A program made the translations under genes and the position numbers. The notes beneath the pieces are model-generated. The model was not told where the DNA came from. It searched no databases and worked only from the letters and a program-made list of their open reading frames with translations. Positions 1 to 7,116 of a stretch of DNA of 64,000 bases are shown here, one piece after another. The stretch is from positions 2,739,001 through 2,803,000 of the forward strand of contig NZ_CP044227.1 in assembly GCF_008727735.1 (NCBI RefSeq), written 5' to 3'. Positions within the stretch are counted from its first letter, which is position 1; every line of letters begins with the position of its first letter. Source of the DNA: Flintibacter sp. KGMB00164. GTDB lineage: Bacteria; Bacillota; Clostridia; Oscillospirales; Oscillospiraceae.

Positions 1-472
1 CGTTTTTGGCCAGCTTCTTGAGCAGCAGGAAGGCCACGCTGCCGCCGATGAGGGTACCGGCAATGAAGGAGGGCACATAGTACACCCAGGTAAGGCCGGT
101 ATAGCCCCACCACAGGGTCATCACCGGGTAGGAGGCCACCGCGCCGATGATGCCGGTGCCCACCACCTCACCGATGACGGCGAAGATGAGCCGTCCGCCG
201 CTGAGGCGGTACAAAATACCCGACAGGGCCGCGCCAAACACTGCTCCGGTGAGGGCCAGAGGGGGGATGCCCATCAGGCTCATGCGGATGACGCCGATGG
301 TGCAGGCGCACACGAAGGAGTACACCGGACCCAGCAGCACCGCACACACGATGTTGATAAGGTGGGCGGTGGGGCACATGCCCTCCACCCGGAGGATGGG
401 CGAGATGACCACGCCCACGGCCACCAGCATAGCCAGCACCACCAGGCGCAGAAGAGAGGGGTTGCGTTTCAT
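1..472 (-). CDS. thiW: ThiW-like ECF transporter S component (3' end beyond window)
   Basis: The visible 157 residues are almost entirely hydrophobic and resemble ThiW, the substrate-binding membrane subunit of an energy-coupling-factor transporter thought to import the thiazole precursor of thiamine. The N-terminus reads MKRNPSLLRLVVLAMLVAVG, followed by PILRVEGMCPTAHLINIVCA, a segment typical of ThiW. At least four membrane segments are visible; the rest is cut off by the window edge. The ATG at 472 has AAGGAG about 8 bases upstream, inside a hairpin. A TPP riboswitch and terminator lie upstream, which fits a thiamine-repressed uptake gene. The thiazole specificity is inferred from the family and the riboswitch. 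Confidence 0.85.
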   Translation of the reverse strand, partial: MKRNPSLLRLVVLAMLVAVGVVISPILRVEGMCPTAHLINIVCAVLLGPVYSFVCACTIGVIRMSLMGIPPLALTGAVFGAALSGILYRLSGGRLIFAVIGEVVGTGIIGAVASYPVMTLWWGYTGLTWVYYVPSFIAGTLIGGSVAFLLLKKLAKN

Positions 473-514
473 AAAAAAGACTCCTTTTCCCAAAAGCTTC
501 CGCGGAAAAGGAGT
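473..514 (-). terminator. Hairpin plus U-run that also sequesters the thiW ribosome-binding site
   Basis: Arms ACTCCTTTTCC (504-514) and GGAAAAGGAGT (480-490) pair perfectly over 11 bp, and CTTTTTT follows directly before the ATG. The distal arm contains the AAGGAG Shine-Dalgarno. It could act as an intrinsic terminator, as a translation block, or both. It is a second control point after the riboswitch terminator at 737-768. Confidence 0.6.
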
Positions 515-736
515 GGGATCCCACATGGACAGCCCTCCCCCACGCCGGTCTCCCGGCGCCGCGGAGCCCCCGCCCGGGCAAACTACCGGGTCGGGTCGGT
601 CGAAGCTTACTGGCTTCCTCTCATGCCGGAACACGGCCTCCCATCGCTGTCCAGTTGTATACGAAAGCAGGACACAGGCCCAGGGCGCTCCCCCTCGGCC
701 TGCCGCCTTTGGCAGTCCTTCCTCGCACTCCGGCCG
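515..736 (-). other. Unassigned GC-rich structured leader of thiW
   Basis: About 220 bases lie between the TPP riboswitch terminator and the RBS-blocking hairpin and contain no convincing ORF. Transcribed leftwards they hold several self-complementary blocks, including GCGCCGGGAGACCGGCGT (near 545-565) and CCCGGTAGTTTGCCCGGG (near 575-595). The first resembles the P2-like box of cobalamin riboswitches, but the other cobalamin hallmarks are absent. I do not recognise the fold. Confidence 0.35.
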
Positions 737-768
737 AAAAAACAAAAGAGGCGTGCCGCAGGCACGCC
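737..768 (-). terminator. Intrinsic terminator of the thiW TPP riboswitch
   Basis: On the minus strand GGCGTGCC-TGC-GGCACGCC (750-768) is followed by TCTTTTGTTTTTT. It starts about 22 bases after the riboswitch aptamer, the expected place for a transcriptional off-switch on TPP binding. Confidence 0.8.
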
Positions 769-790
769 CGGACGCACAACAGCACGTCCA

Positions 791-868
791 CATCCCTACG
801 GCGGCATGATCCGCATCAGGTTTCTGGGTCGAAGCCGAACTTCCTCTCAGCGCTCGCGCGCTCCCCAT
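791..868 (-). promoter_or_regulatory. TPP riboswitch (thiW leader)
   Basis: The minus strand shows the conserved TPP (thi-box) elements in order: GCTGAGAGG (CTGAGA at 845-850), then ACCTGAT (814-821), then GCCGCCGTAGGGATG closing the P1 stem with GGGGAGCGC. The spacing fits a compact aptamer. Family knowledge says TPP binding turns expression off; the terminator at 737-768 supplies the platform. Confidence 0.93.
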
Positions 869-915
869 TGTATTTTCCGTCCGAAGAATGTCCCGGCCTT
901 GGCTGGGACGGGTTT

Positions 916-944
916 ATTATCCACCCCCCGCCCCTCTTTGTCAA
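916..944 (-). promoter_or_regulatory. Sigma-A-type promoter of thiW
   Basis: Minus strand TTGACA (939-944), a 17-base spacer, and GATAAT (916-921). The -10 box ends about 48 bases before the TPP aptamer. thiW therefore has its own promoter rather than only reading through from the HAD gene. Confidence 0.7.
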
Positions 945-973
945 TCCCCATTTGAAGGGCAGGGAGGTGATGC

Positions 974-1780
974 TCAATATTTCCGGTCCAGGATCTCCAC
1001 GATGTCGCCGATGACGCCCTCGTCGCAGTGGCACAGCAGCTTGGCGCCCCAGTCCTTGACCTCCTGGGCACAGTTGGCCGGCGCGAAGGGAATGGCGGAC
1101 AGGGCCATCATGGGGATGTCGTTCTGGTTGTCCCCCACACAGTAGAGGTTGTCCCGCTCCACCCCCAGCATGTCGATGAGCCGCTGCACCATGCCGCCCT
1201 TATTGCATCCCCGGCGGGTGACCTCCAGGTAGTAGCGGTTGGAGAAAATGGCCTCGTACCGCTCCGGACAGTGCTCCTCCAGCCAGGCCCGGGCGCGCAG
1301 CAGCTGGTCGTACTCCTGCTGGACAATAACCTTGTTCCAGGGGGTGGGCATGTCGGCAATGGGGGCCACCGTGTAGTCAGTGCCTACCTTGCGCATGTGG
1401 CCGTAGGTGACGTAGTTGGGGCGGTAGACATAGATGTCCTCCCCGTGGTAGGCCTCCATTCCCAGAGAGGGGATGGAGGCCATCAGGGCCTGGAAGTCCT
1501 GGGGCGCCCGGGGGTCCAGCTGGGTCTCCACCAGCATGGTATCGGTGTGAAAATCGTAGATGGCCGAGCCGTTGGACAGCACCACCGGGGCATTGATGGG
1601 CGCTAAGTGGACGTAGGGGGCAAAGGTGGTGTAGGCCCGCCCGGTGGCCACGGTAAACCGTCCCCCCTCCCGCAGCCAGTAGTTGATGGCTGCCAAATTG
1701 CGGGGCGGCACCCGGTGGTGGGAATCATATAAGGTATCATCAAAGTCGCTGACCAGCAGCAGGCCGTCAAATTTACCCAT
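974..1780 (-). CDS. Cof-type HAD-IIB family phosphatase
   Basis: This 268-residue protein belongs to the Cof-type haloacid-dehalogenase phosphatases. Motif I is SDFDDTLYD (residues 11-19, nucleophile Asp12 and acid/base Asp14). Motif II lies in VVLSNGSAIYD, and motif IV is GDNQNDIPMM near residue 217. The cap between them is the IIB type. It starts 31 bases after thiT and shares that gene's TPP-riboswitch transcript. That context suggests a phosphatase for thiamine phosphate or a related intermediate, but this is inference; Cof enzymes are broadly promiscuous towards sugar phosphates and FMN/PLP. RBS AGAGAGG precedes the ATG. Confidence 0.85.
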   Translation of the reverse strand: MGKFDGLLLVSDFDDTLYDSHHRVPPRNLAAINYWLREGGRFTVATGRAYTTFAPYVHLAPINAPVVLSNGSAIYDFHTDTMLVETQLDPRAPQDFQALMASIPSLGMEAYHGEDIYVYRPNYVTYGHMRKVGTDYTVAPIADMPTPWNKVIVQQEYDQLLRARAWLEEHCPERYEAIFSNRYYLEVTRRGCNKGGMVQRLIDMLGVERDNLYCVGDNQNDIPMMALSAIPFAPANCAQEVKDWGAKLLCHCDEGVIGDIVEILDRKY

Positions 1781-1811
1781 GGGGGCCTCTCTTTCTTCGC
1801 CCCCGAAGGGG

Positions 1812-2417
1812 TCAGTTCAGGTCCTGGCCCTGGTAATACTTCTTAAGCGGGCCGTAGGACAGCGCCGCCACCAGGGAGGTAATGATAATTTCCGGGATCA
1901 TGTAGCTGCCATTGTAGGCAATGGACCAGACGGGCGCGGCCCAGCCCAGCTCATTGGGCCACAGCACCTCCCAAACCACCACGCCGGAGACATAGTGGCA
2001 GCCAAGGCGCACCAAAAAGGTAAGCACGATGCCCAGCACCAGCTCCAGACGGGGATTGCCCAGCCGGCCTTTGAACATTCCGGCCAGTCCGATGACCGAG
2101 AAGGCCAGCACGTAGTCAAACAAAATGATCAGAATGGCGGTGGGTACACTGTCGGCGTACTGCACGTTCTGGATGCCCAGCACCATCTGCAGAAGGCTGT
2201 ACACAAAGGCGGCAAACACGCCCCACTTGCAGCCGTACCGCCAGGACAGCACCACCAAGGGCAGCATGGAACACACGGTGATGCCGCCCCCCAGCGCCCA
2301 GGGTCCCTGGAAGGGGAACATGCTCAGCACCGTGGCGATGGCCAGCATCATGGAGCTCTCTACCAGGCGGCGCAGCCGGATGGACTGGGCGCGCCGGGTC
2401 ACAGCAGTGGAATTCAT
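1812..2417 (-). CDS. thiT: ThiT thiamine transporter, ECF S component
   Basis: The 201-residue integral membrane protein has about six hydrophobic segments and matches ThiT, the thiamine-binding S component that docks to the shared EcfT-EcfAA' energising module (not encoded here). The N-terminal stretch LVESSMMLAIATVLSMFPF is the docking-helix region, and GGITVCSMLPLVVLSWRYG plus the aromatic-rich segment HYVSGVVVWEVLWP are typical of ThiT thiamine-pocket loops. The ATG follows TAGGAGG. It is led by a TPP riboswitch and followed at 31 bases by a HAD phosphatase. Confidence 0.93.
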   Translation of the reverse strand: MNSTAVTRRAQSIRLRRLVESSMMLAIATVLSMFPFQGPWALGGGITVCSMLPLVVLSWRYGCKWGVFAAFVYSLLQMVLGIQNVQYADSVPTAILIILFDYVLAFSVIGLAGMFKGRLGNPRLELVLGIVLTFLVRLGCHYVSGVVVWEVLWPNELGWAAPVWSIAYNGSYMIPEIIITSLVAALSYGPLKKYYQGQDLN

Positions 2418-2432
2418 ACTCGTTTCCTCCTA

Positions 2433-2477
2433 AAAAATGTTGTACCGCAACACATCCAAGCGGGTGCAGTGCGGTAC
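2433..2477 (-). terminator. Intrinsic terminator of the thiT TPP riboswitch
   Basis: On the minus strand GTACCGCA (2470-2477) pairs with TGCGGTAC (2442-2449) around a 20-base loop. ACATTTTTT follows and then the AGGAGG ribosome-binding site of thiT. Confidence 0.75.
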
Positions 2478-2506
2478 GAAAGAAACGACATGAGTCCACA
2501 TTCCGT

Positions 2507-2604
2507 TCACTTCCTACGCCGGCATTACCCGGATCAGGTTTAAGGGACCGAAGGCGGCCTATTCGCCTTTGCATCTCAGCCGGAAAAGCTTCCAGCGCCC
2601 CTGT
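2507..2604 (-). promoter_or_regulatory. TPP riboswitch (thiT-HAD leader)
   Basis: Minus strand CCGGCTGAGATG (CTGAGA at 2574-2579), then AACCTGATCCGG (ACCTGAT around 2533-2539), then ATGCCGGCGTAGGAAG. A long P3 arm (AAGGCG...CGCCTT) separates the two halves. This is a second, independent thi-box element 1.7 kb from the thiW one. Confidence 0.94.
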
Positions 2605-2629
2605 GCTCGATTGTTATGCGGTCATCTTT

Positions 2630-2658
2630 ATTGTACCCGCCCCGGCAGGGGCTGTCAA
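2630..2658 (-). promoter_or_regulatory. Sigma-A-type promoter of thiT-HAD
   Basis: Minus strand TTGACA (2653-2658), 17-base spacer, TACAAT (2630-2635). It lies 26 bases upstream of the TPP aptamer and about 10 bases past the dCMP deaminase stop codon. Confidence 0.8.
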
Positions 2659-2667
2659 GGTGGAGCC

Positions 2668-3153
2668 TTACTTATGCTGCTCCGGCAGGGAGTCGTCCTC
2701 CCGCACCCAGTCCTCCACATGGACCACGCTGTAATCCCGGTCGGTGTTGCGGATGACCACCCGCTGGATGCCCGCGTTTATGATGAGACGGCGGCACATG
2801 GAGCAGGAGGTGGCGTCGTGGAGCAGCTCCCCGGTCTTGGCCTCCCGGCCAGCCAGGTACAGGGTGGCGCCCAGGGTATCCCGTCGGGCGGCCGAGATGA
2901 TGGCGTTCATCTCCGCGTGGACGGAGCGGCACAGCTCATAGCGCTCGCCGCTGGGCACGTTCATGGCCTCCCGGGTGCAGTAGCCCAGGTCCATGCAGTT
3001 CTTCCGGCCACGGGGCGCGCCGTTATAGCCGGTGGAGACGATCTCGTCGTTCTTGACGATAATGGCTCCATAGCACCGCCGCATACAGGTGGACCGCTCC
3101 AGCACGGTCTCGGCGATATCCAGGTAATAGTTCTCTTTGTCGATGCGCTTCAT
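2668..3153 (-). CDS. dCMP deaminase (ComEB-like)
   Basis: A 161-residue zinc-dependent deaminase converting dCMP to dUMP for dTMP synthesis. The zinc-site motif HAE is at residues 79-81 (SVHAEMNAI), with the second half C117-S-M-C120. YNGAPRG (43-49) and the Cys-rich insertion CMDLGYCTR are typical of dCMP deaminases rather than cytosine or tRNA deaminases. The usual PCxxC is SCSMC here, a mild variant. The start MKRIDKENYYLD is chosen because GGGAGG lies about 8 bases upstream; the frame stays open further upstream but without family similarity. Confidence 0.9.
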   Translation of the reverse strand: MKRIDKENYYLDIAETVLERSTCMRRCYGAIIVKNDEIVSTGYNGAPRGRKNCMDLGYCTREAMNVPSGERYELCRSVHAEMNAIISAARRDTLGATLYLAGREAKTGELLHDATSCSMCRRLIINAGIQRVVIRNTDRDYSVVHVEDWVREDDSLPEQHK

Positions 3154-3370
3154 ACAGCGGTCCTCCCAGTTCATTTGGGAAAAGTATACCCTATTTTGTC
3201 CCCGGGCGCAAGACAAATGCCCCGGTTTCTGTTGTTCTGCCAGGAACAATTCACACTTTGTTTACGATTGCTTCCTTGACGAGTTCATACTCTCGCGCTA
3301 TCATATTTTCAAGATATTTCAAGAGAAAAAACCGCCCTCGCGCCTGTTTTCTCTACTTAGGAGGCTGCCT

Positions 3371-3766
3371 ATGATCCGCAACGCCATCCAGCGTTTTATG
3401 TACGGCCGCTACGGGACCGACCAGCTCAATCTGGCTCTGCTGGGTTTATACCTGGTCCTGTATCTGGTTTCCGCCCTCACCCGGTGGGGGGTGCTGTACT
3501 GGCTGTCCCTGGCGGTGCTTTTCCTTCTCCTGTTTCGTACCCTCTCCCGCAACGCCGCCCGCCGCCGGGCTGAAAACGCAAAGTTTCTCCAGGTGGCTGG
3601 CCCCATGATCCGGTGGTGGCGCTTTCAGCGCACGGCACACAGAGACAAGGAACACCGCTACTTCAAATGCCCTAACTGCGGCCAACAGCTGCGGGTCCCC
3701 CGGGGCAAGGGAAAAATCACCGTCACCTGCCGCAGCTGCGGCGCCAGCTTTGAGGAGCGAAGCTGA
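3371..3766 (+). CDS. Small membrane protein with C-terminal zinc ribbon
   Basis: This 131-residue protein has two adjacent hydrophobic segments (about residues 18-56), an Arg-rich cytoplasmic stretch (LSRNAARRRAENAK) and a C-terminal zinc ribbon CPNCGQQLRVPRGKGKITVTC then RSCG. The four cysteines (CxxC twice) form the predicted zinc site. AGGAGG sits 8 bases before the ATG. Similar proteins occur widely in Clostridia without an assigned role. It stands alone between a minus-strand gene and its own terminator at 3780. Confidence 0.75.
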   Translation: MIRNAIQRFMYGRYGTDQLNLALLGLYLVLYLVSALTRWGVLYWLSLAVLFLLLFRTLSRNAARRRAENAKFLQVAGPMIRWWRFQRTAHRDKEHRYFKCPNCGQQLRVPRGKGKITVTCRSCGASFEERS

Positions 3767-3779
3767 AATCTCCCCCGTC

Positions 3780-3803
3780 AGGCCGCCTTTGGGCGGCCTT
3801 TTT
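3780..3803 (+). terminator. Intrinsic terminator after the zinc-ribbon gene
   Basis: AGGCCGCC (3780-3787) pairs with GGCGGCCT (3792-3799) around TTTG, followed by a T-run. Confidence 0.85.
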
Positions 3804-3917
3804 CGTGTCTTTTCACCGGATTTCCCATTTTGTTTTTTTGAAAAGTATGTTATACTATATTTTGTATGAACGGGGCTTTTTGCCGCCGAAACAGAAGAAA
3901 ATGTAAGGAGAACTTCC

Positions 3918-5318
3918 ATGAATGCCATGTATGACGTAGTGATCCTGGGCTGCGGCGAGGCGGGCATCTTTGCCGCCTACGAGCTGGCCCACAGCCGTCC
4001 TGACCTGAAGGTACTGGCCCTGGACCAGGGCCGGGACATCTACCACCGCAGCTGCCCCATTGTGGCGGGCAAGGTCCGCGAGTGTATCCACTGTGCCGTA
4101 TGCGACACCATGTGCGGCTTTGGCGGCGCGGGCGCCTTCTCCGACGGAAAGTTCAACTTTACCACCCAGTTCGGCGGCTGGCTCACCGACTTTATGGACC
4201 CCAAGGTGGTCATGGACCTCATCGACTACGTGGACTCCATCAACGTCGCCCACGGGGCCACCACCCAGGTCTTCTCCACTCAGAGCGACGAGGCCAAGGC
4301 TCTGGCCCGGAAGGCCCTGGGCTATGACCTGCACCTGCTCCAGGCCCGGTGCAAGCACCTAGGCACGGAGAACAACCTGCGCATCCTCCAGAATATCTAT
4401 GAGGGGCTCAAGGACATGCTGGAGTTCCGCTTCAACACCGCGGTGGAGCACATCGCCCAGGCCGACGGCGGCTTCTGCCTGACCCTGGCCGGCGGGGAGG
4501 AAGTCACCTGCAAGCGGCTCATCGCCGCCCCCGGCCGCTCGGGCGCTGAGTGGTTCTCCAACCAGTGCAAGCAGCTGGGACTGGAGCTGCTCAACAACCA
4601 GGTGGACATCGGCGTGCGGGTGGAGCTGCCCGCCACCGTCTTCGAGCACATCACCGACGTGGTCTATGAGTCCAAGCTGGTCTACCGCACCAAGCAGTAC
4701 GGCGACCAGGTGCGCACCTTCTGCATGAATCCCTACGGCCACGTGGTGGCCGAGAACGTGGAGGGCATCAACACGGTCAACGGCCACTCCTACGCCGACC
4801 CCTCCCTGCGCAGCGAGAACACCAACTTCGCCCTGCTGGTAAGTAATCGCTTCACCCAGCCCTTCAATGAGCCCTACCGCTACGGCAAGCACATCGCCTC
4901 TCTGAGCAACATGCTGGCCGGCGGCGTGCTGGTGCAGCGCTTTGGCGACCTGGTCAAGGGCGTGCGCACCAACGAGCACCGGCTGGGCAAGTCCTTCACC
5001 CGGCCCACCCTCACCGCCGCCGTCCCCGGCGACCTGTCCCTGGCCCTGCCCAAGCGGCAGCTGGACGACATCATCGAGATGATCTACGTGCTGGACAAGA
5101 TCGCTCCGGGCACTGCCAACCACGACACCCTGCTCTACGGTGCCGAGGTCAAGTTCTACTCCGCCCGCCTGGCTCTCTCCCCCGAGCTGGAGACCGCCCT
5201 TCCCGGCTTCTTCGCCGCCGGCGACGGTGCGGGCGTCACCCGCGGTCTGGCCCAGGCCGGAGCCTCCGGCGTGCAGGCCGCCCGGGCGGTGCTGCGCCGC
5301 ATTCAGGAGGAAGTTTAA
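3918..5318 (+). CDS. NAD(P)/FAD-dependent dehydrogenase (COG2509-like)
   Basis: A 466-residue flavoprotein. The N-terminal dinucleotide-binding fold is YDVVILGCGEAGIFAAYEL (GxGxxG, residues 5-23), and a C-terminal FAD motif reads GFFAAGDGAGVTRGLAQAGA. Between them is an unusual cysteine-rich stretch ECIHCAVCDTMCGFGGAG (near residues 55-72), reminiscent of an iron-sulfur or redox-active site and typical of this uncharacterised dehydrogenase group. Substrate unknown. ATG with AAGGAG; a TATACT/TATATT -10-like sequence is near 3851-3862. It is monocistronic, with a hairpin after the stop. Confidence 0.8.
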   Translation: MNAMYDVVILGCGEAGIFAAYELAHSRPDLKVLALDQGRDIYHRSCPIVAGKVRECIHCAVCDTMCGFGGAGAFSDGKFNFTTQFGGWLTDFMDPKVVMDLIDYVDSINVAHGATTQVFSTQSDEAKALARKALGYDLHLLQARCKHLGTENNLRILQNIYEGLKDMLEFRFNTAVEHIAQADGGFCLTLAGGEEVTCKRLIAAPGRSGAEWFSNQCKQLGLELLNNQVDIGVRVELPATVFEHITDVVYESKLVYRTKQYGDQVRTFCMNPYGHVVAENVEGINTVNGHSYADPSLRSENTNFALLVSNRFTQPFNEPYRYGKHIASLSNMLAGGVLVQRFGDLVKGVRTNEHRLGKSFTRPTLTAAVPGDLSLALPKRQLDDIIEMIYVLDKIAPGTANHDTLLYGAEVKFYSARLALSPELETALPGFFAAGDGAGVTRGLAQAGASGVQAARAVLRRIQEEV

Positions 5319-5327
5319 ACCCTCACC

Positions 5328-5355
5328 TGCCGCCGCGGGTCATCCCGCGGCGGCA
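5328..5355 (+). terminator. Strong hairpin after the FAD dehydrogenase
   Basis: TGCCGCCGCGGG (5328-5339) pairs perfectly with CCCGCGGCGGCA (5344-5355) around TCAT. The following T-run is weak (TTCCTGCATTTT), so termination may be partial. Confidence 0.6.
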
Positions 5356-5400
5356 TTCCTGCATTTTGGGCAGACGCTCCGGTGGAGTTTTCTTCCCCCT

Positions 5401-5660
5401 CCCCCTGCGCTTCCAAATCCTCTATCCAAATCCACAAATTTTTTCGACCGCTGGTTTTATCTTCCCCATTTCCTTGCGGGGCAAGGGTTTTCCACACAAT
5501 CCACAAAGTTTTCCACAGGTTGTTATGTGAACAGAAACATTGGATTTTTACCGAAAATCCAGGTAAAATCCGTGTCAAGTCTTTTTTTCGCGGAAAAATC
5601 CACAAATCCGATTTTTGCAGGAACTGCCCGCCATCCCGGCGGTTTTCCACCATTCTTTGA
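5401..5660 (+). other. AT-rich intergenic stretch with DnaA-box-like 9-mers
   Basis: The 358-base gap before mnmE is markedly AT-richer than its surroundings. TTTTCCACA (fits TTWTNCACA) occurs at 5488-5496 and 5509-5517. Weaker relatives are AAATCCACA at 5428-5436 and 5596-5604, CAATCCACA near 5498, and TTTTCCACC near 5643. All point the same way. They could bind DnaA for transcriptional control or titration. No dnaA, dnaN or rpmH neighbours are present, so I do not call it an origin. Confidence 0.4.
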
Positions 5661-5676
5661 GAAGGGAGCCTTCCCC

Positions 5677-7050
5677 ATGAACCAAGACACCATTGCCGCT
5701 ATGGCTACCCCCGCCGTCCCCTCGGCCATCGGTATTCTGCGCCTGTCCGGTCCCCGGGCGGTGGAGACGGCCTCGGCCTGCTTCCGGCCCGCCGCAGGCA
5801 ACCGTTTGGAGGACCACCCGGCCCACAAGCTGGTCTACGGCAGCCTGCTGGACGCCCAGGGGGAGGTCATCGACCAGGTGCTGTGCACTTACAGCCGGGG
5901 ACCGGGCAGCTACACCGGGGAGGACACGGCGGAGCTGCAGTGCCACGGCTCCCCCATGGTGCTCACCCTGGGGCTGGAGGCCCTGTTTGCTCAGGGAGCA
6001 CGTCAGGCGGGTCCCGGCGAGTTTACCCAACGTGCCTTTCTCAACGGGCGGCTGGACCTGGCCCAGGCAGAGGCCGTGGCCGATCTGCTGGACGCTCGGA
6101 GCCGGGAAGGCGCCCGCCACGCCGCCGGGCGGCTGTCCGGCGCGCTGAGCCGCCGGGTGGGACAGATCTACTCCGCTCTGGTGGACGTTATGGCCCACTT
6201 CCACGCCGTGCTGGACTACCCCGATGAGGACATCGACCCCTTCACCCTCACCAAGCTGGAGGACGATCTGTCCGCCCAGAGCCGGGCTCTCCATGACCTG
6301 CTGGCCACCTACCAGCGGGGGCGCCGGCTTAATCAAGGTGTCCGCTGTGCCCTGGTGGGGCGACCCAACGCAGGAAAATCCTCTCTGCTCAATGCCCTGG
6401 TGGGCTATGACCGGGCCATCGTCACCGATATTCCCGGCACCACCCGGGACACTCTGGAGGCGGAGGTGGAGCTGGGCGGCGTGCCCCTGCGGCTCATCGA
6501 CACCGCCGGTCTGCGGGACAGCAGCGACCCCATTGAGCGCTTGGGCGTGGAGCGCAGCCGTCAGGCCATGGAGGAGGCGGAGCTTATCCTGGTGCTGTGG
6601 GACAGCTCTGTCCCCGCCACCCAGGAGGACGGAGAGCTGCTGGAAACCGCCCTCAGTCTGGCCCCTACCATTCTGATCCACACAAAAACAGACCTCCCCT
6701 CTGCCCCGGTTCCCTTTCTCAACCTGTCCCCCCTGCCCCCGGTGGTAGAGCTGAGCACCAAGACCGGAGAGGGCCTGGCCGACCTGGAGGCCGCCGTGGC
6801 CCAGCTGTTCCCCAAGGGCAGCGACTCCGCTTATGGAGAACTCCTGTCCAACGCCCGGCAGGCCCAGGCGGCCCAGCGGGCTTTGGAGGGCGTGGAACGG
6901 GCCCGGCAGGCCCTGGAGGCCGGGATGACCCCCGACGCCCTGCTCACCGATGTGGAGGAGGCCCTCCAAGCTCTGGGTGAGCTCACCGGGCAGAGTGTGG
7001 GAGAGGATGTTACCGCGCGGATTTTTCAGCGGTTTTGCGTGGGAAAATAA
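5677..7050 (+). CDS. mnmE: tRNA modification GTPase MnmE (TrmE)
   Basis: A 457-residue homologue of MnmE, which with MnmG installs the (carboxy)aminomethyl group at C5 of wobble uridine 34. The N-terminal folate-binding domain (about 1-120) begins DTIAAMATPAVPSAIGILRL. The inserted G domain has G1 GRPNAGKSS (228-236), a G2 region with GTTRDT, G3 DTAG and G4 HTKTD. The C-terminal signature is the invariant IFQRFCVGK (CxGK). Length matches the family. mnmG is not adjacent. ATG at 5677 chosen with GAAGGGAG upstream; the frame is open earlier but lacks similarity. Confidence 0.97.
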   Translation: MNQDTIAAMATPAVPSAIGILRLSGPRAVETASACFRPAAGNRLEDHPAHKLVYGSLLDAQGEVIDQVLCTYSRGPGSYTGEDTAELQCHGSPMVLTLGLEALFAQGARQAGPGEFTQRAFLNGRLDLAQAEAVADLLDARSREGARHAAGRLSGALSRRVGQIYSALVDVMAHFHAVLDYPDEDIDPFTLTKLEDDLSAQSRALHDLLATYQRGRRLNQGVRCALVGRPNAGKSSLLNALVGYDRAIVTDIPGTTRDTLEAEVELGGVPLRLIDTAGLRDSSDPIERLGVERSRQAMEEAELILVLWDSSVPATQEDGELLETALSLAPTILIHTKTDLPSAPVPFLNLSPLPPVVELSTKTGEGLADLEAAVAQLFPKGSDSAYGELLSNARQAQAAQRALEGVERARQALEAGMTPDALLTDVEEALQALGELTGQSVGEDVTARIFQRFCVGK

Positions 7051-7116
7051 AATTCAACCACAAGTTGTTTGCCTCTGCTGAGGAAAAGCACTATGCTGAA
7101 GGCAGGAGGTGAGGGC

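Noticed and set aside
515-736. A second TPP or a cobalamin riboswitch in the thiW leader
   Set aside because: A GAGAGGAAG segment resembles the thi-box 5' half and GCCGGGAGACCGGC resembles a cobalamin P2 element, but the ACCTGAT/GTAGGGA and CACTG-type elements are missing.
5401-5660. oriC before mnmE
   Set aside because: There is no dnaA/dnaN/rpmH. The ribosomal superoperon runs leftwards towards this point, so a fork leaving here would meet it head-on, contrary to the usual orientation.
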